From assembly GCA_023411445.1 (NCBI GenBank), contig JAEYOT010000555.1, positions 1-6,685 on the forward strand: a DNA stretch of 6,685 nucleotides. The letters run 5' to 3'. Shown in pieces: positions 1 through 5,976 of this stretch. The position numbers and the translations under genes were made by a program. Each line of letters begins with the position of its first letter. The first letter of the stretch is position 1. This DNA comes from Pseudomonadota bacterium. GTDB taxonomy: Bacteria > Myxococcota_A > Polyangia > Polyangiales > Polyangiaceae. Below the pieces are notes generated by a model. It was not told where the DNA came from. It did no database searches and saw only the letters and a program-made list of their open reading frames with translations.

Positions 1-296
1 GCGTCACGGACGAGGGATCCGGCGTGGAGCGGGTGCACCGCTGCCACTACGTGCCCGTGCTGCTCGGCAGCCGCATCCAGTTCCGCTACCGCGTCGACAC
101 GGGGGTGAGTGTGACGCTCAGCGTGACACGCGACGAAGTGGAGGTGACGTTCGAAGGCGCTGGCTTTGCGGACAGCGCCAGCGTGAGCCCCAAGCAAGTG
201 GTCGAGGCGGGCACCACGACGATCGACTGGGCGCCGCCTGGTTACAGCGCCGAGCTGATCGCCGGGTGCACGCCGGACGACGAGTACGAGCCCTGA
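1..296 (+). CDS. Unrecognised protein, C-terminal part (5' end outside window)
   Basis: The reading frame is open from the first bases of the window and ends at TGA 294-296, giving 97 visible residues read from position 3. A GTG at 24 is in frame, but the frame continues upstream without a stop, so the true start probably lies outside the window. The visible part is rich in alternating Val/Thr/Ser segments, as expected for beta strands. It has two cysteines, at about visible residues 14 and 89, and an acidic tail ending DDEYEP. Third codon positions are strongly G/C, which supports real coding. No family is recognised. A beta-sandwich-like domain of an exported protein is possible but only a guess from composition. 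Its stop codon sits one base from the stop of the convergent barrel gene. Confidence 0.6.
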   Translation, partial: VTDEGSGVERVHRCHYVPVLLGSRIQFRYRVDTGVSVTLSVTRDEVEVTFEGAGFADSASVSPKQVVEAGTTTIDWAPPGYSAELIAGCTPDDEYEP

Positions 297-297
297 C

Positions 298-1677
298 TCA
301 GAACGAGCAGCGCACGCGCACGCGACCGGCGACCATGTCGCTGTTGCGAGCCGTCACGATACCAGTCACGGAATCCGCGTCTTCGACCAGCAGGTCAGCG
401 CGAGACAGGACCAGCTTGACCATGGCGTCGTTGAAGCCCAGCGGGAACGCCACGTAGGCCGCGGCCTGAGTGTGCCGGTCGAAGTCACCGTTGGCGATCA
501 CGCTCTCCGTGCGGTTCGCGCCGACACCGACGATCAGCGAGCGATCCAGCAGCAGCTTGCCCGGGTCGAGCTGGAGGTAGCCGCCGAACGTGGTGATATC
601 GGTCGTACCGGCCAGGTCCTCAGCGCTGCCATCCGTCTTGTAGGCGGTGACGTCCAGCTTGGCGGCGTTGGCGGCCAGCTCCACGGGGCCAAGTGAGACG
701 ACGGCGCCACCACCGAAGCCGAGCTGGGTGCGGTCAGAGCACTTGTCGCAGGGCACCTGCTCGCCGTTGGGACCGAGCGAAGTGACCTCCACCGAAGGAT
801 CGCGCTTGCGGTACTCGGCGCCGGCCGTCACCCGCAAGAACTTCAGGTTCAGGTCGGCAGCAAGTCGCGCGCCGATGTGATTCGTCGTTCGCTCCGAGCC
901 CCACAGCCCGACCAGCTCGAACCCGAGCACGTCCAGCGGGTAGACGTGCAGAGCGGCTTTGCCTGCCATCTCACGCCAGTAGATCGCGTTCACCTCGTAC
1001 ATATCGACACCGAACAGCTGGGTGTCGAACGTGGGTTGGCGGAGCGCGCCGGTGTCATCGAGCGTGTACTTATCGAAGCCGAGACCCTTGTGGTACACGT
1101 CCCAGCTCTCGAAACGACCGAGCTTGAAATCCCAGGTGGAGCGCCGTCCGACCTGGAAATAAACGTCGTCCGCGTTCACCTGGTACAGGTTCCGCTCCTC
1201 GCGGACCCAAGCCACGGCCTGTCCGGTGACCCGTAGGAAGTGCTTCTCGTCGAAGTCGTACTCGAGCACGGGCCCCATGACGAAGCGGCCGCGGAGGTCG
1301 TAGAAGCTCTCGGCGTTGTACGATGGCAGATCGTAGTCATACCGCGCGTAGCCCGTGTCGATCTCAGCGCCGCCGTCCCAGCCGAGCTTCATGGCGCCGC
1401 GGAACAGGCCATCGAAAGCTGACGCAGGCTCGATCGGCTCGCGCTTGTCGGCGGCGGTAGCGGCGGCCGGCTTCGAGGGTTCAGTCGTCTCGTCTTGTGC
1501 CGTGACCCCGACCGCGCCGGGAGTCTTCTGCATTTCGCCCAGCTCTTCTTCCTCTTCCTCGTCGCTCGCTGCTTGCGCCCACGCGGGCGAGGGCAGAGCG
1601 CAGACGCTCACGGCGAGCGAAGCGAGGAGAGAGAATCGAAGAGCGTCAACTCGTGACCACTTGCACCAAGCGAACAT
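298..1677 (-). CDS. Outer-membrane beta-barrel, porin-like protein
   Basis: A 459-residue protein from ATG 1677. The frame can be extended to a TTG at 1734, but that start would put 19 Arg-rich residues before the signal peptide and lies inside a hairpin, so 1677 is preferred. An AAGGA motif at 1690-1694 is a plausible, rather distant ribosome site (12-nt spacing). Residues 1-34 form a signal peptide with a Leu/Ala/Val core and an AWA|Q cleavage site. An acidic stretch (six consecutive Glu, 40-45) and a Pro/Ala/Thr-rich linker follow to about residue 85. From about residue 95 to the end, short alternating polar/aromatic segments separated by turns resemble transmembrane beta strands. The chain ends in CSF with a terminal Phe, the usual outer-membrane assembly signal. 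A CxxC pair (Cys310, Cys313) probably lies in a loop. The 'LGRFESWD' segment recalls general porins, possibly the phosphate-selective OprO/OprP-like or LbtU-like group, but I cannot assign a family. Its substrate is unknown. The position downstream of a GH3 lipoprotein suggests sugar passage. Confidence 0.75.
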   Translation of the reverse strand: MFAWCKWSRVDALRFSLLASLAVSVCALPSPAWAQAASDEEEEEELGEMQKTPGAVGVTAQDETTEPSKPAAATAADKREPIEPASAFDGLFRGAMKLGWDGGAEIDTGYARYDYDLPSYNAESFYDLRGRFVMGPVLEYDFDEKHFLRVTGQAVAWVREERNLYQVNADDVYFQVGRRSTWDFKLGRFESWDVYHKGLGFDKYTLDDTGALRQPTFDTQLFGVDMYEVNAIYWREMAGKAALHVYPLDVLGFELVGLWGSERTTNHIGARLAADLNLKFLRVTAGAEYRKRDPSVEVTSLGPNGEQVPCDKCSDRTQLGFGGGAVVSLGPVELAANAAKLDVTAYKTDGSAEDLAGTTDITTFGGYLQLDPGKLLLDRSLIVGVGANRTESVIANGDFDRHTQAAAYVAFPLGFNDAMVKLVLSRADLLVEDADSVTGIVTARNSDMVAGRVRVRCSF

Positions 1678-1689
1678 CTTAAATCTATG

Positions 1690-1694
1690 TCCTT
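1690..1694 (-). promoter_or_regulatory. Candidate ribosome binding site of the barrel gene
   Basis: On the minus strand AAGGA precedes ATG 1677 by 12 bases. The spacing is longer than usual, but it is the only purine-rich Shine-Dalgarno-like match near this start. It supports ATG 1677 over the in-frame TTG at 1734. Confidence 0.4.
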
Positions 1695-1712
1695 GCACTG
1701 CGCGAGAAGATG

Positions 1713-1744
1713 GACGGCGGCGTCGGACTGCCAACGCCGCCGTC
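1713..1744 (-). terminator. Strong hairpin between the GH3 and barrel genes (terminator or attenuator)
   Basis: An 11-bp perfect inverted repeat, GACGGCGGCGT (1713-1723) and ACGCCGCCGTC (1734-1744), flanks a 10-base loop. In the minus-strand transcript it begins 16 bases after the GH3 stop codon (1761-1763). It is followed by CATCTTCTC rather than a run of T, so it is not a textbook intrinsic terminator. It could terminate or partly terminate transcription, protect the 3' end of the GH3 message, or lie in the leader of the barrel gene, whose ATG is 36 bases further on. The stem is seen directly; its role is inferred. Confidence 0.55.
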
Positions 1745-1760
1745 TTCGCGGTATCGAGCT

Positions 1761-4091
1761 TCAGTTGATCGTGAAGGGCGCCGAGAGCAGCTTCTCGTTG
1801 TCCGCGTTCGGACCGACCATGAGGGTGTGCTCGCCCTTCTGGACCTTCCAGCCATCCTGCCAGTGGTTCATGTCCTTAGCGGCGACGGACAGCTGAACGG
1901 TCTTGCTCTCGCCAGGCTGGAGCGCGACGCGCGTGAACGCTTTGAGCTCCTTGACCGGGCGCTTGATGTTCGGATCCACCGGGGGCTTGATGAAGGCCAT
2001 CACGACCTCTTCACCCGCCACCGTGCCGGCGTTCTTGACCGTGACCTCGAAGTTGAGGCGGCCGGTCTCGGTGATGCCCTGCGAGCACAGCACCTTGAGA
2101 TCGCTGTACTCGTAGGTGGTGTAGCTCAGGCCGTGGCCGAAGTGGTAGCGCGGCGTCTGTCCCGCGGCTTCCAGGCGGCGGTAGCCGTGCAGGTACTCGA
2201 ACGTCAGCGTGGTGGCCGTGTTGCCGAAGGTCGGGTACTGGGCCTCGTCCGTCGCGACCGTGAACGGCAGCTTGCCGCTGAAGTTCACGTCGCCGAACAG
2301 CAGGCGGGCAATGGCGTTGCCGCCCTCTTGGCCGGGGTAGAAGGTCTGCACGATGCCCTTCACGTTGGCGTGCCAATCTTCCACCGTGATGGCGCTGCCC
2401 ACGGCCAAGAGCACGATGACGTTCGGGTTCACGGCGGCGACCTCCTTGATGAAGGCCGACGGCTTCTTGCCGGACCAGTGCACGGGGTGAGCTCCGGCCA
2501 GGCTGAGCGTCTCGCGATCGCCGCCGCCGCCGAAGGCCTCGCCCTCGTCCTCGTGGGCCATGGTGACGGGGATGATGACCACGTCCTTACCTGCCGCCGC
2601 CGAAGCATCCAGGCTGGTGCTGACGGTGACGTTGGCGCCCATGGCGCGCGTCTTGATGCCGGCCGCGAACGACACGGCGTAGGGCGGGGTCACGTTGCTG
2701 CTGCCGCGGTCACCCAGGCCGTGCGCGCCTTCGCCCGTGTTGGCCACGGGCTTCTCCGCGTCGGGTCCAAGGATGGCGATGCTGGTGACGTTGGCCAGCG
2801 GCAGGATGCTGTCGTTCTTCAGCAGCACGGCGCCCTTCTCGGCGGACTCACGCGCCAGGTCCTTGTGCGACTGCTCTTGGGCGATGTTGGCGTTCTTGAT
2901 GCCCGTGCGGTAGCCCGGCTCGAGCTGCCCGAAGTGGGCGCGCGCGTTCAGGATGCGCCGAGCGGCGTCCTGAATGCGCTCGGGCGGTACGTCGGACGGG
3001 AGCTGAGAGAAGGCGGCGTTGGTGGGCTGCTCGTGATCCAGCCCGGCCTTGGCCGACTTGGCTCCGTTGCCCTTGGTCGCTTCCCAGTCCGAGAGCACGA
3101 AGCCCTTCCAGCCCCACTCTTCCTTCAAGATCTCGGTCATCAGGTGGTGGTTCTCGGTGGACCACTCGCCGTTGACGCCGTTGTACGCGGCCATGATGCA
3201 GGCCGGGTCCGCCTTCTCCACCACCATCTGGAACGCGCGCAGGTACACCTCGCGCAGCGTCTTCTCGTCGATGGTGGCGATCAGGGTGGTGCGGTTTTCG
3301 TCCGTATTGTTGCCGGCAAAGTGCTTGGGGCAGGCCGGGGCGGACTCCTGCATGCCGAGCGTGTAGGCCGCGCCCATCTCACCCAGCACGACCGGATCTT
3401 CGCCGTAGGTCTCCTGGGCGCGGGCCCAGGCGGGGTGGCGCAGCACGTTGATGGTCGGCGCCAGCATCAGGTCGACGTTGAGCGCCTTCATCTCGAGGCC
3501 CTGCACCTTGCCGATGCGGTACTCGAGGTCCAAGTCGAAGCTGGCTGCGCGAGCCGCCGCCACCGCGAAGGACGTCGCCTTGTACTCGTTCACGACTGCA
3601 CGCACGCCACGCGGACCATCGCGCATGACGAACTCCGGGATACCGGCCGCGGGCACACCGTTGCCGGTGAAGGAGGACTCATCCCACGTCGGCTGCCCGG
3701 TTCCGCCGTGCATCAGCTCGATCATCTGCGCCTGGTTGAGCTGAGACATCTTCTCCGCCACGATCGGCGCTTCAGGCGTGAGCTTCGCAAAGCGTTGGGG
3801 CGTGAAGGCCGTGCAGGTCGCGTCGTCCTGGCCCACCATTGTCATGCCGCCCAGGCCGTTGCCGCTGCCGCCGGTGGCGTTGCCGCCGGTGGCGTTGCCG
3901 CCGGTGCCATTGTTGCCCGTGCCGTTGCCGCTGGTGCCGTTGCCATTGCCGGCCGTGCCGGGTGAGCTGCCTCCGTCGGTGGCCTGGACGGTGGGACGGT
4001 CAGGGCGTGATGTGCACGCGCCAGCAGCCGCGGCGATGATCAGCGCGGTCAGGGCGCCCGCGAAGATGCGCGATTTCAAGGTGGTCTGCAT
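1761..4091 (-). CDS. Glycoside hydrolase family 3 lipoprotein (beta-glucosidase-type)
   Basis: A 776-residue exported enzyme expected to remove terminal beta-linked sugars (glucose or a related sugar) from oligosaccharides. ATG 4091 is chosen because GAGAGA precedes it by 7 bases; the longer frame starts at a TTG that overlaps this ribosome site. Residues 1-25 are a signal peptide followed by Cys26 (AAGAC, lipobox-like). Residues 40-82 are a Gly/Asn/Thr spacer. The GH3 N-terminal domain follows, with RDGPRGVR (157-164), ETYGEDP (227-233), substrate-binding KHFAGNN (256-262), DENR (264-267) and nucleophile Asp335 in GFVLSDW. The GH3 C-terminal domain spans about 420-645. HEDEGEAFGGGGDRETL (513-529) occupies the usual acid/base region, making Glu516 or Glu518 the likely proton donor. 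YHFGHGLSYT (649-658) and a fibronectin type III-like domain (about 677-776) complete the standard architecture. The length is normal for the family. The exact sugar cannot be read from the sequence; beta-xylosidase activity is an alternative. It is probably transcribed together with the barrel gene downstream. Confidence 0.95.
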   Translation of the reverse strand: MQTTLKSRIFAGALTALIIAAAAGACTSRPDRPTVQATDGGSSPGTAGNGNGTSGNGTGNNGTGGNATGGNATGGSGNGLGGMTMVGQDDATCTAFTPQRFAKLTPEAPIVAEKMSQLNQAQMIELMHGGTGQPTWDESSFTGNGVPAAGIPEFVMRDGPRGVRAVVNEYKATSFAVAAARAASFDLDLEYRIGKVQGLEMKALNVDLMLAPTINVLRHPAWARAQETYGEDPVVLGEMGAAYTLGMQESAPACPKHFAGNNTDENRTTLIATIDEKTLREVYLRAFQMVVEKADPACIMAAYNGVNGEWSTENHHLMTEILKEEWGWKGFVLSDWEATKGNGAKSAKAGLDHEQPTNAAFSQLPSDVPPERIQDAARRILNARAHFGQLEPGYRTGIKNANIAQEQSHKDLARESAEKGAVLLKNDSILPLANVTSIAILGPDAEKPVANTGEGAHGLGDRGSSNVTPPYAVSFAAGIKTRAMGANVTVSTSLDASAAAGKDVVIIPVTMAHEDEGEAFGGGGDRETLSLAGAHPVHWSGKKPSAFIKEVAAVNPNVIVLLAVGSAITVEDWHANVKGIVQTFYPGQEGGNAIARLLFGDVNFSGKLPFTVATDEAQYPTFGNTATTLTFEYLHGYRRLEAAGQTPRYHFGHGLSYTTYEYSDLKVLCSQGITETGRLNFEVTVKNAGTVAGEEVVMAFIKPPVDPNIKRPVKELKAFTRVALQPGESKTVQLSVAAKDMNHWQDGWKVQKGEHTLMVGPNADNEKLLSAPFTIN
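3846..3974 (-). other. Low-complexity Gly/Asn/Thr spacer of the GH3 lipoprotein
   Basis: Residues 40-82 of the hydrolase consist almost only of Gly, Asn, Thr, Ser and Ala. They lie between the lipidated cysteine and the catalytic domain. Such spacers are common in lipoproteins of large-genome myxobacteria and probably hold the enzyme away from the membrane. The function is inferred from position. Confidence 0.7.
3867..3911. repeat. 15-bp tandem repeat, three copies
   Basis: The unit GCCGCCGGTGGCGTT (plus strand) occurs at 3867-3881 and again, identical, at 3882-3896. A third copy at 3897-3911 has two differences. On the coding strand it encodes the repeated pentapeptide NATGG/NGTGG of the GH3 spacer. 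Degenerate GCCGTTGCC-type pieces continue to about 3960. The repeat is in frame, so copy-number changes would only alter spacer length. Confidence 0.85.
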
Positions 4092-4098
4092 GACGTGG

Positions 4099-4104
4099 TC
4101 TCTC
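4099..4104 (-). promoter_or_regulatory. Ribosome binding site deciding the GH3 start
   Basis: GAGAGA on the minus strand lies 7 bases before ATG 4091. The alternative upstream TTG (4110-4112) overlaps the purine-rich stretch GAGGCAGAGAGA, so the shorter start is favoured. That start also gives a compact signal peptide with a Lys-Ser-Arg N-terminal charge. Confidence 0.6.
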
Positions 4105-4129
4105 TGCCTCAACTTGGTGAGCCGAAACG

Positions 4130-4150
4130 GGTGCCAGATGATCTGGGACC
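4130..4150. promoter_or_regulatory. 21-bp palindrome, candidate operator of the GH3 gene
   Basis: The ten-base arms GGTGCCAGAT (4130-4139) and ATCTGGGACC (4141-4150) are symmetric around G4140. Nine of ten pairs match, and the inner CCAGAT/ATCTGG is perfect. The site ends 38 bases upstream of the GH3 start codon, where a repressor of the LacI or TetR type would block transcription or early elongation. A one-base centre fits a DNA-binding dimer better than an RNA hairpin. No regulator gene is present in the window, so the protein that binds is unknown. Confidence 0.45.
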
Positions 4151-4359
4151 GATTCCAGGGGTGTCAGTTCCTATCGCACTTCGGCGCCGACTGCCACTCT
4201 GCCGGTTGCCATTTTTTGGAGTTTTGATCGGCGCGCAGGCAACGCGGGCGCGCGTGAAGCTCGCGCATCAGCACGGCCGCGCGCCAGTCTCAGCTTGGTT
4301 TGACTGGAACATTTCGCCGACAACACCCCAGCTTGACGCGCGTGCTCGACGCCGCACGC

Positions 4360-5055
4360 TCAGAAGTCGATGGCCTCCGCGCCGTAGAAGAAACCGCCCG
4401 TCACGTCGAACGGCTTGGTCACGAGCTCCAACATACGCACTGCGCCATCGCGCGGTTCGCCGGGCGCGTTCGGTCCGCCCAAATCTGTCTTGAGCCAGCC
4501 GGGATCTAGCGAATTGACCGCGACCTTGCCTTTCAGGTCACCCGCGTAGGAGAGCGTGAGTCCATTGAGCAGCAGCTTGCTCAGTCGGTACGCGGGCATG
4601 TCCGAGTGCGTCTTGACCACGCCGAGCTGCCCCGCACCCGAGCTCACGTTCACGATGCGCGGCTCCGCACCGCGCAGCAAGAGCGGCAAGAGCGCGTGGA
4701 TCAGCCAATGCGCGCTCAGCACGTTGGTGGTCACGTTGTGCTCTAGCGCGTCCAGCGGCTCCGCGTGGAACCCGGCGTTATACTGCTGGATAGCAGCGTT
4801 GTTGATCAGCACGTCGAACGCGCCCCAGCGCGCTTTCACGGCGTCGGCCAGGCGAGCTCCCAACGTGCGATCGGTGATGTCGCCCGCTACGGCCTGGAAC
4901 GACGGGTACTCGCGCGACAGCTCGGACAGGCGCGCTGCGTCGCGCGCCACGCCGATCAGCTCGGCACCTTCACGGCAGAACAGCTTGACCGCTTCACGAC
5001 CTACGCCTCGCGAAGCCCCGGTGAGCACGATACGACGACCCTGCAGGCTTGCCAT
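4360..5055 (-). CDS. Short-chain dehydrogenase/reductase (classical SDR)
   Basis: A 231-residue, probably cytoplasmic NAD(P)-dependent oxidoreductase acting on an unidentified alcohol or carbonyl substrate. It starts at ATG 5055 with only a weak GGGG ribosome site directly before it. The Rossmann fold shows the cofactor motif TGASRGVG (12-19), Arg38 after the second strand (favouring NADP(H)), Asp59, NNAA (85-88, a variant of NNAG), Asn111, Ser138/Ser139 in NVSSGAG, and the catalytic pair Tyr156 and Lys160 in YRLSK. DPGWLKTDL (184-192) follows, as in typical members. The catalytic set is complete, and 231 residues is near the short end of the family. There is no signal peptide. The gene diverges from the kinase-like gene and is followed by 268 bases before the GH3 gene, so a joint operon is unlikely. 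General SDR features cannot define the substrate. Confidence 0.92.
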   Translation of the reverse strand: MASLQGRRIVLTGASRGVGREAVKLFCREGAELIGVARDAARLSELSREYPSFQAVAGDITDRTLGARLADAVKARWGAFDVLINNAAIQQYNAGFHAEPLDALEHNVTTNVLSAHWLIHALLPLLLRGAEPRIVNVSSGAGQLGVVKTHSDMPAYRLSKLLLNGLTLSYAGDLKGKVAVNSLDPGWLKTDLGGPNAPGEPRDGAVRMLELVTKPFDVTGGFFYGAEAIDF

Positions 5056-5166
5056 CCCCAGCGCGTAGCACGACTGGAAACCTTGTCGTCACCGTTGTTC
5101 GCTGGGCCTGCCAAATTTGTGAGGAAAGTGTCTTGCCCTTTTTGCCGTTTCTGCGAGCTTGCGAGA
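5056..5166. other. Divergent intergenic region between the SDR and kinase-like genes
   Basis: These 111 bases must hold the promoters or leaders of both divergent genes if each is transcribed on its own. The stretch 5113-5166 is poorer in G/C at third positions than the coding sequence after 5167, which argues that it is non-coding. No clear promoter hexamers, palindrome or sigma-54 site were identified. Confidence 0.45.
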
Positions 5167-5976
5167 GTGAACGACGAAGACCAGCTGGTGCCGGTTTCTC
5201 CGCGTCACGCGGTCCGCGTCGGGCCTGAGTATGCCGCCTGGATCGCGCGCGCCCCTCGGCAGGACTTCGTGGTGCGCACGATCATGAAGCGCGAGGCGAA
5301 CGGCATGCCCCTGGTGTCAGCGGACATCGTGATCGCGGGCGAGGAGACCCGCGCGACGTACCCGCTCGCCGCGGCCTACCCGCTGCATTTTCGCAAGACT
5401 TACTACCCCGGTCGACTGCACGGCGACCCGCGGCAGGAGCGCGATCGGCAGAACGAGGCGGCGGAGATCCTGGGCATTCCGCCCGCCATTGGCGCCACGC
5501 ATCAGATTTTTCGTAGCTGCTTCTTGCCAGGCAGCCCCTACAACCGCCTGTCACCGTTCGGAACGGAGCCGGAGGAGGCGAACCTGCCGCTCGCCAAGAA
5601 GCTCAGCTTGGCCGCGGCCGCCGGCTTGTGGCGCCTGCTCCACGACGCGTTTGACGCGCTGGTGAAGCTGCACGAGGCCGGCATCGCTCACGGCGATGTG
5701 GAGCTGCACAACCTGGTGGTGTGCGGCTCGCCGCTCGAGTGCTTGCTGATCGACTTCGAAGCGGCGGTGCGCAAGGCCGAGCTGGACGAGGCCACCTTCA
5801 CCAAGCGCTGTGAGGGAGACTTCTTGCCGATGCTGAAGGAAGCCATCCTGCTGCAGTGCGCGCTGGGCGCTCAGCCTGGGCCACTGGCGGACATGGCCCG
5901 CGCGCGCGCCGGTGAGGTGTTCAAGCGGCCGGATCGCTTTCTGGCAGAGATCGGGGAGCAGGCGAAGATCGCCTGA
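5167..5976 (+). CDS. Small protein kinase-like (kinase-fold) protein
   Basis: A 269-residue protein from GTG 5167. The open frame extends far upstream, but there it runs antisense to the SDR gene. G/C preference at third codon positions becomes strong only after 5167; GTG 5128 (preceded too closely by GAGG) is the alternative start. Kinase-like motifs appear in the expected order. Lys77 in HFRKTYY is the candidate ATP-binding Lys, Glu97 or Glu100 in RQNEAAEIL the candidate helix-C Glu. HGDVELHN (175-182) is the catalytic loop with Asp177 and Asn182, and LLIDFEAA (193-200) is the metal-binding segment with Asp196. HGD and DFE replace the HRD and DFG of typical Ser/Thr kinases, resembling lipopolysaccharide/Kdo-type, RIO-like or phosphotransferase kinases. 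The glycine-rich loop is not evident. The protein is probably cytoplasmic, as no signal peptide or membrane segment is seen. It could phosphorylate a protein or a small molecule; the substrate is unknown. The 3' end overlaps the convergent hybrid kinase gene. Confidence 0.75.
   Translation: MNDEDQLVPVSPRHAVRVGPEYAAWIARAPRQDFVVRTIMKREANGMPLVSADIVIAGEETRATYPLAAAYPLHFRKTYYPGRLHGDPRQERDRQNEAAEILGIPPAIGATHQIFRSCFLPGSPYNRLSPFGTEPEEANLPLAKKLSLAAAAGLWRLLHDAFDALVKLHEAGIAHGDVELHNLVVCGSPLECLLIDFEAAVRKAELDEATFTKRCEGDFLPMLKEAILLQCALGAQPGPLADMARARAGEVFKRPDRFLAEIGEQAKIA
5921..5976. other. 56-bp convergent overlap of two coding regions
   Basis: The kinase-like gene ends at TGA 5974-5976 on the plus strand, and the hybrid kinase gene ends at TGA 5921-5923 on the minus strand. 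Their last 56 bases are therefore shared. Both C-terminal tails in this stretch look non-domain. No terminator can sit between the genes. Confidence 0.8.

Larger units (their letters stand above)
4092..4359. other. Intergenic region upstream of the GH3 gene
   Basis: These 268 bases separate the reductase stop from the hydrolase start, both on the minus strand. The region holds the GH3 ribosome site, a 21-bp palindrome near the GH3 end, an AT-richer patch (about 4210-4228) with runs of T on the plus strand, and two weak inverted repeats near the reductase end: CCAGTC 4284-4289 with GACTGG 4302-4307, and GCGTGC 4340-4345 with GCACGC 4354-4359. No convincing -35/-10 pair or tRNA-like fold was found. 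The region is long enough to carry its own promoter for the GH3 gene. Confidence 0.6.

Noticed and set aside
2011..2376. Minus-strand frame of 121 residues inside the GH3 gene
   Set aside because: It is an Arg/Pro-rich frame-shifted shadow of the hydrolase with no independent coding signal.
1710..3965. Open frame of 751 residues on the plus strand, antisense to the GH3 gene
   Set aside because: Its translation is repetitive in Arg, Gly, Val, Ala and His and has no domain. It is the mirror of a clear GH3 gene in high-GC DNA, where stop codons are rare.
4110..4112. TTG as an earlier start for the GH3 gene
   Set aside because: It overlaps the purine-rich ribosome site of ATG 4091 and would add charged residues before the signal peptide.
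4117..4137. Possible sigma-54 promoter upstream of GH3 (minus strand TGGCACCCGTTTCGGC)
   Set aside because: The GG and GC elements are separated by 11 rather than the required 10 bases, so it is a near miss.
4340..4359. Inverted repeat GCGTGC/GCACGC directly after the SDR stop as a terminator
   Set aside because: The stem has only 6 bp, no T-run follows, and such short GC repeats are frequent in this composition.
5131..5160. CPFCRFC, a zinc-finger-like cysteine cluster just before the kinase-like start
   Set aside because: It would be coding only if the start were GTG 5128 or earlier. Codon third positions there are not G/C-rich and the ribosome site spacing is too short, so it is probably chance in the leader.
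4765..5166. N-terminal extension of the kinase-like frame to position 4765
   Set aside because: Most of it lies antisense to the SDR gene, and third-position G/C is weak just before 5167. Only the part after about 5167 looks coding.
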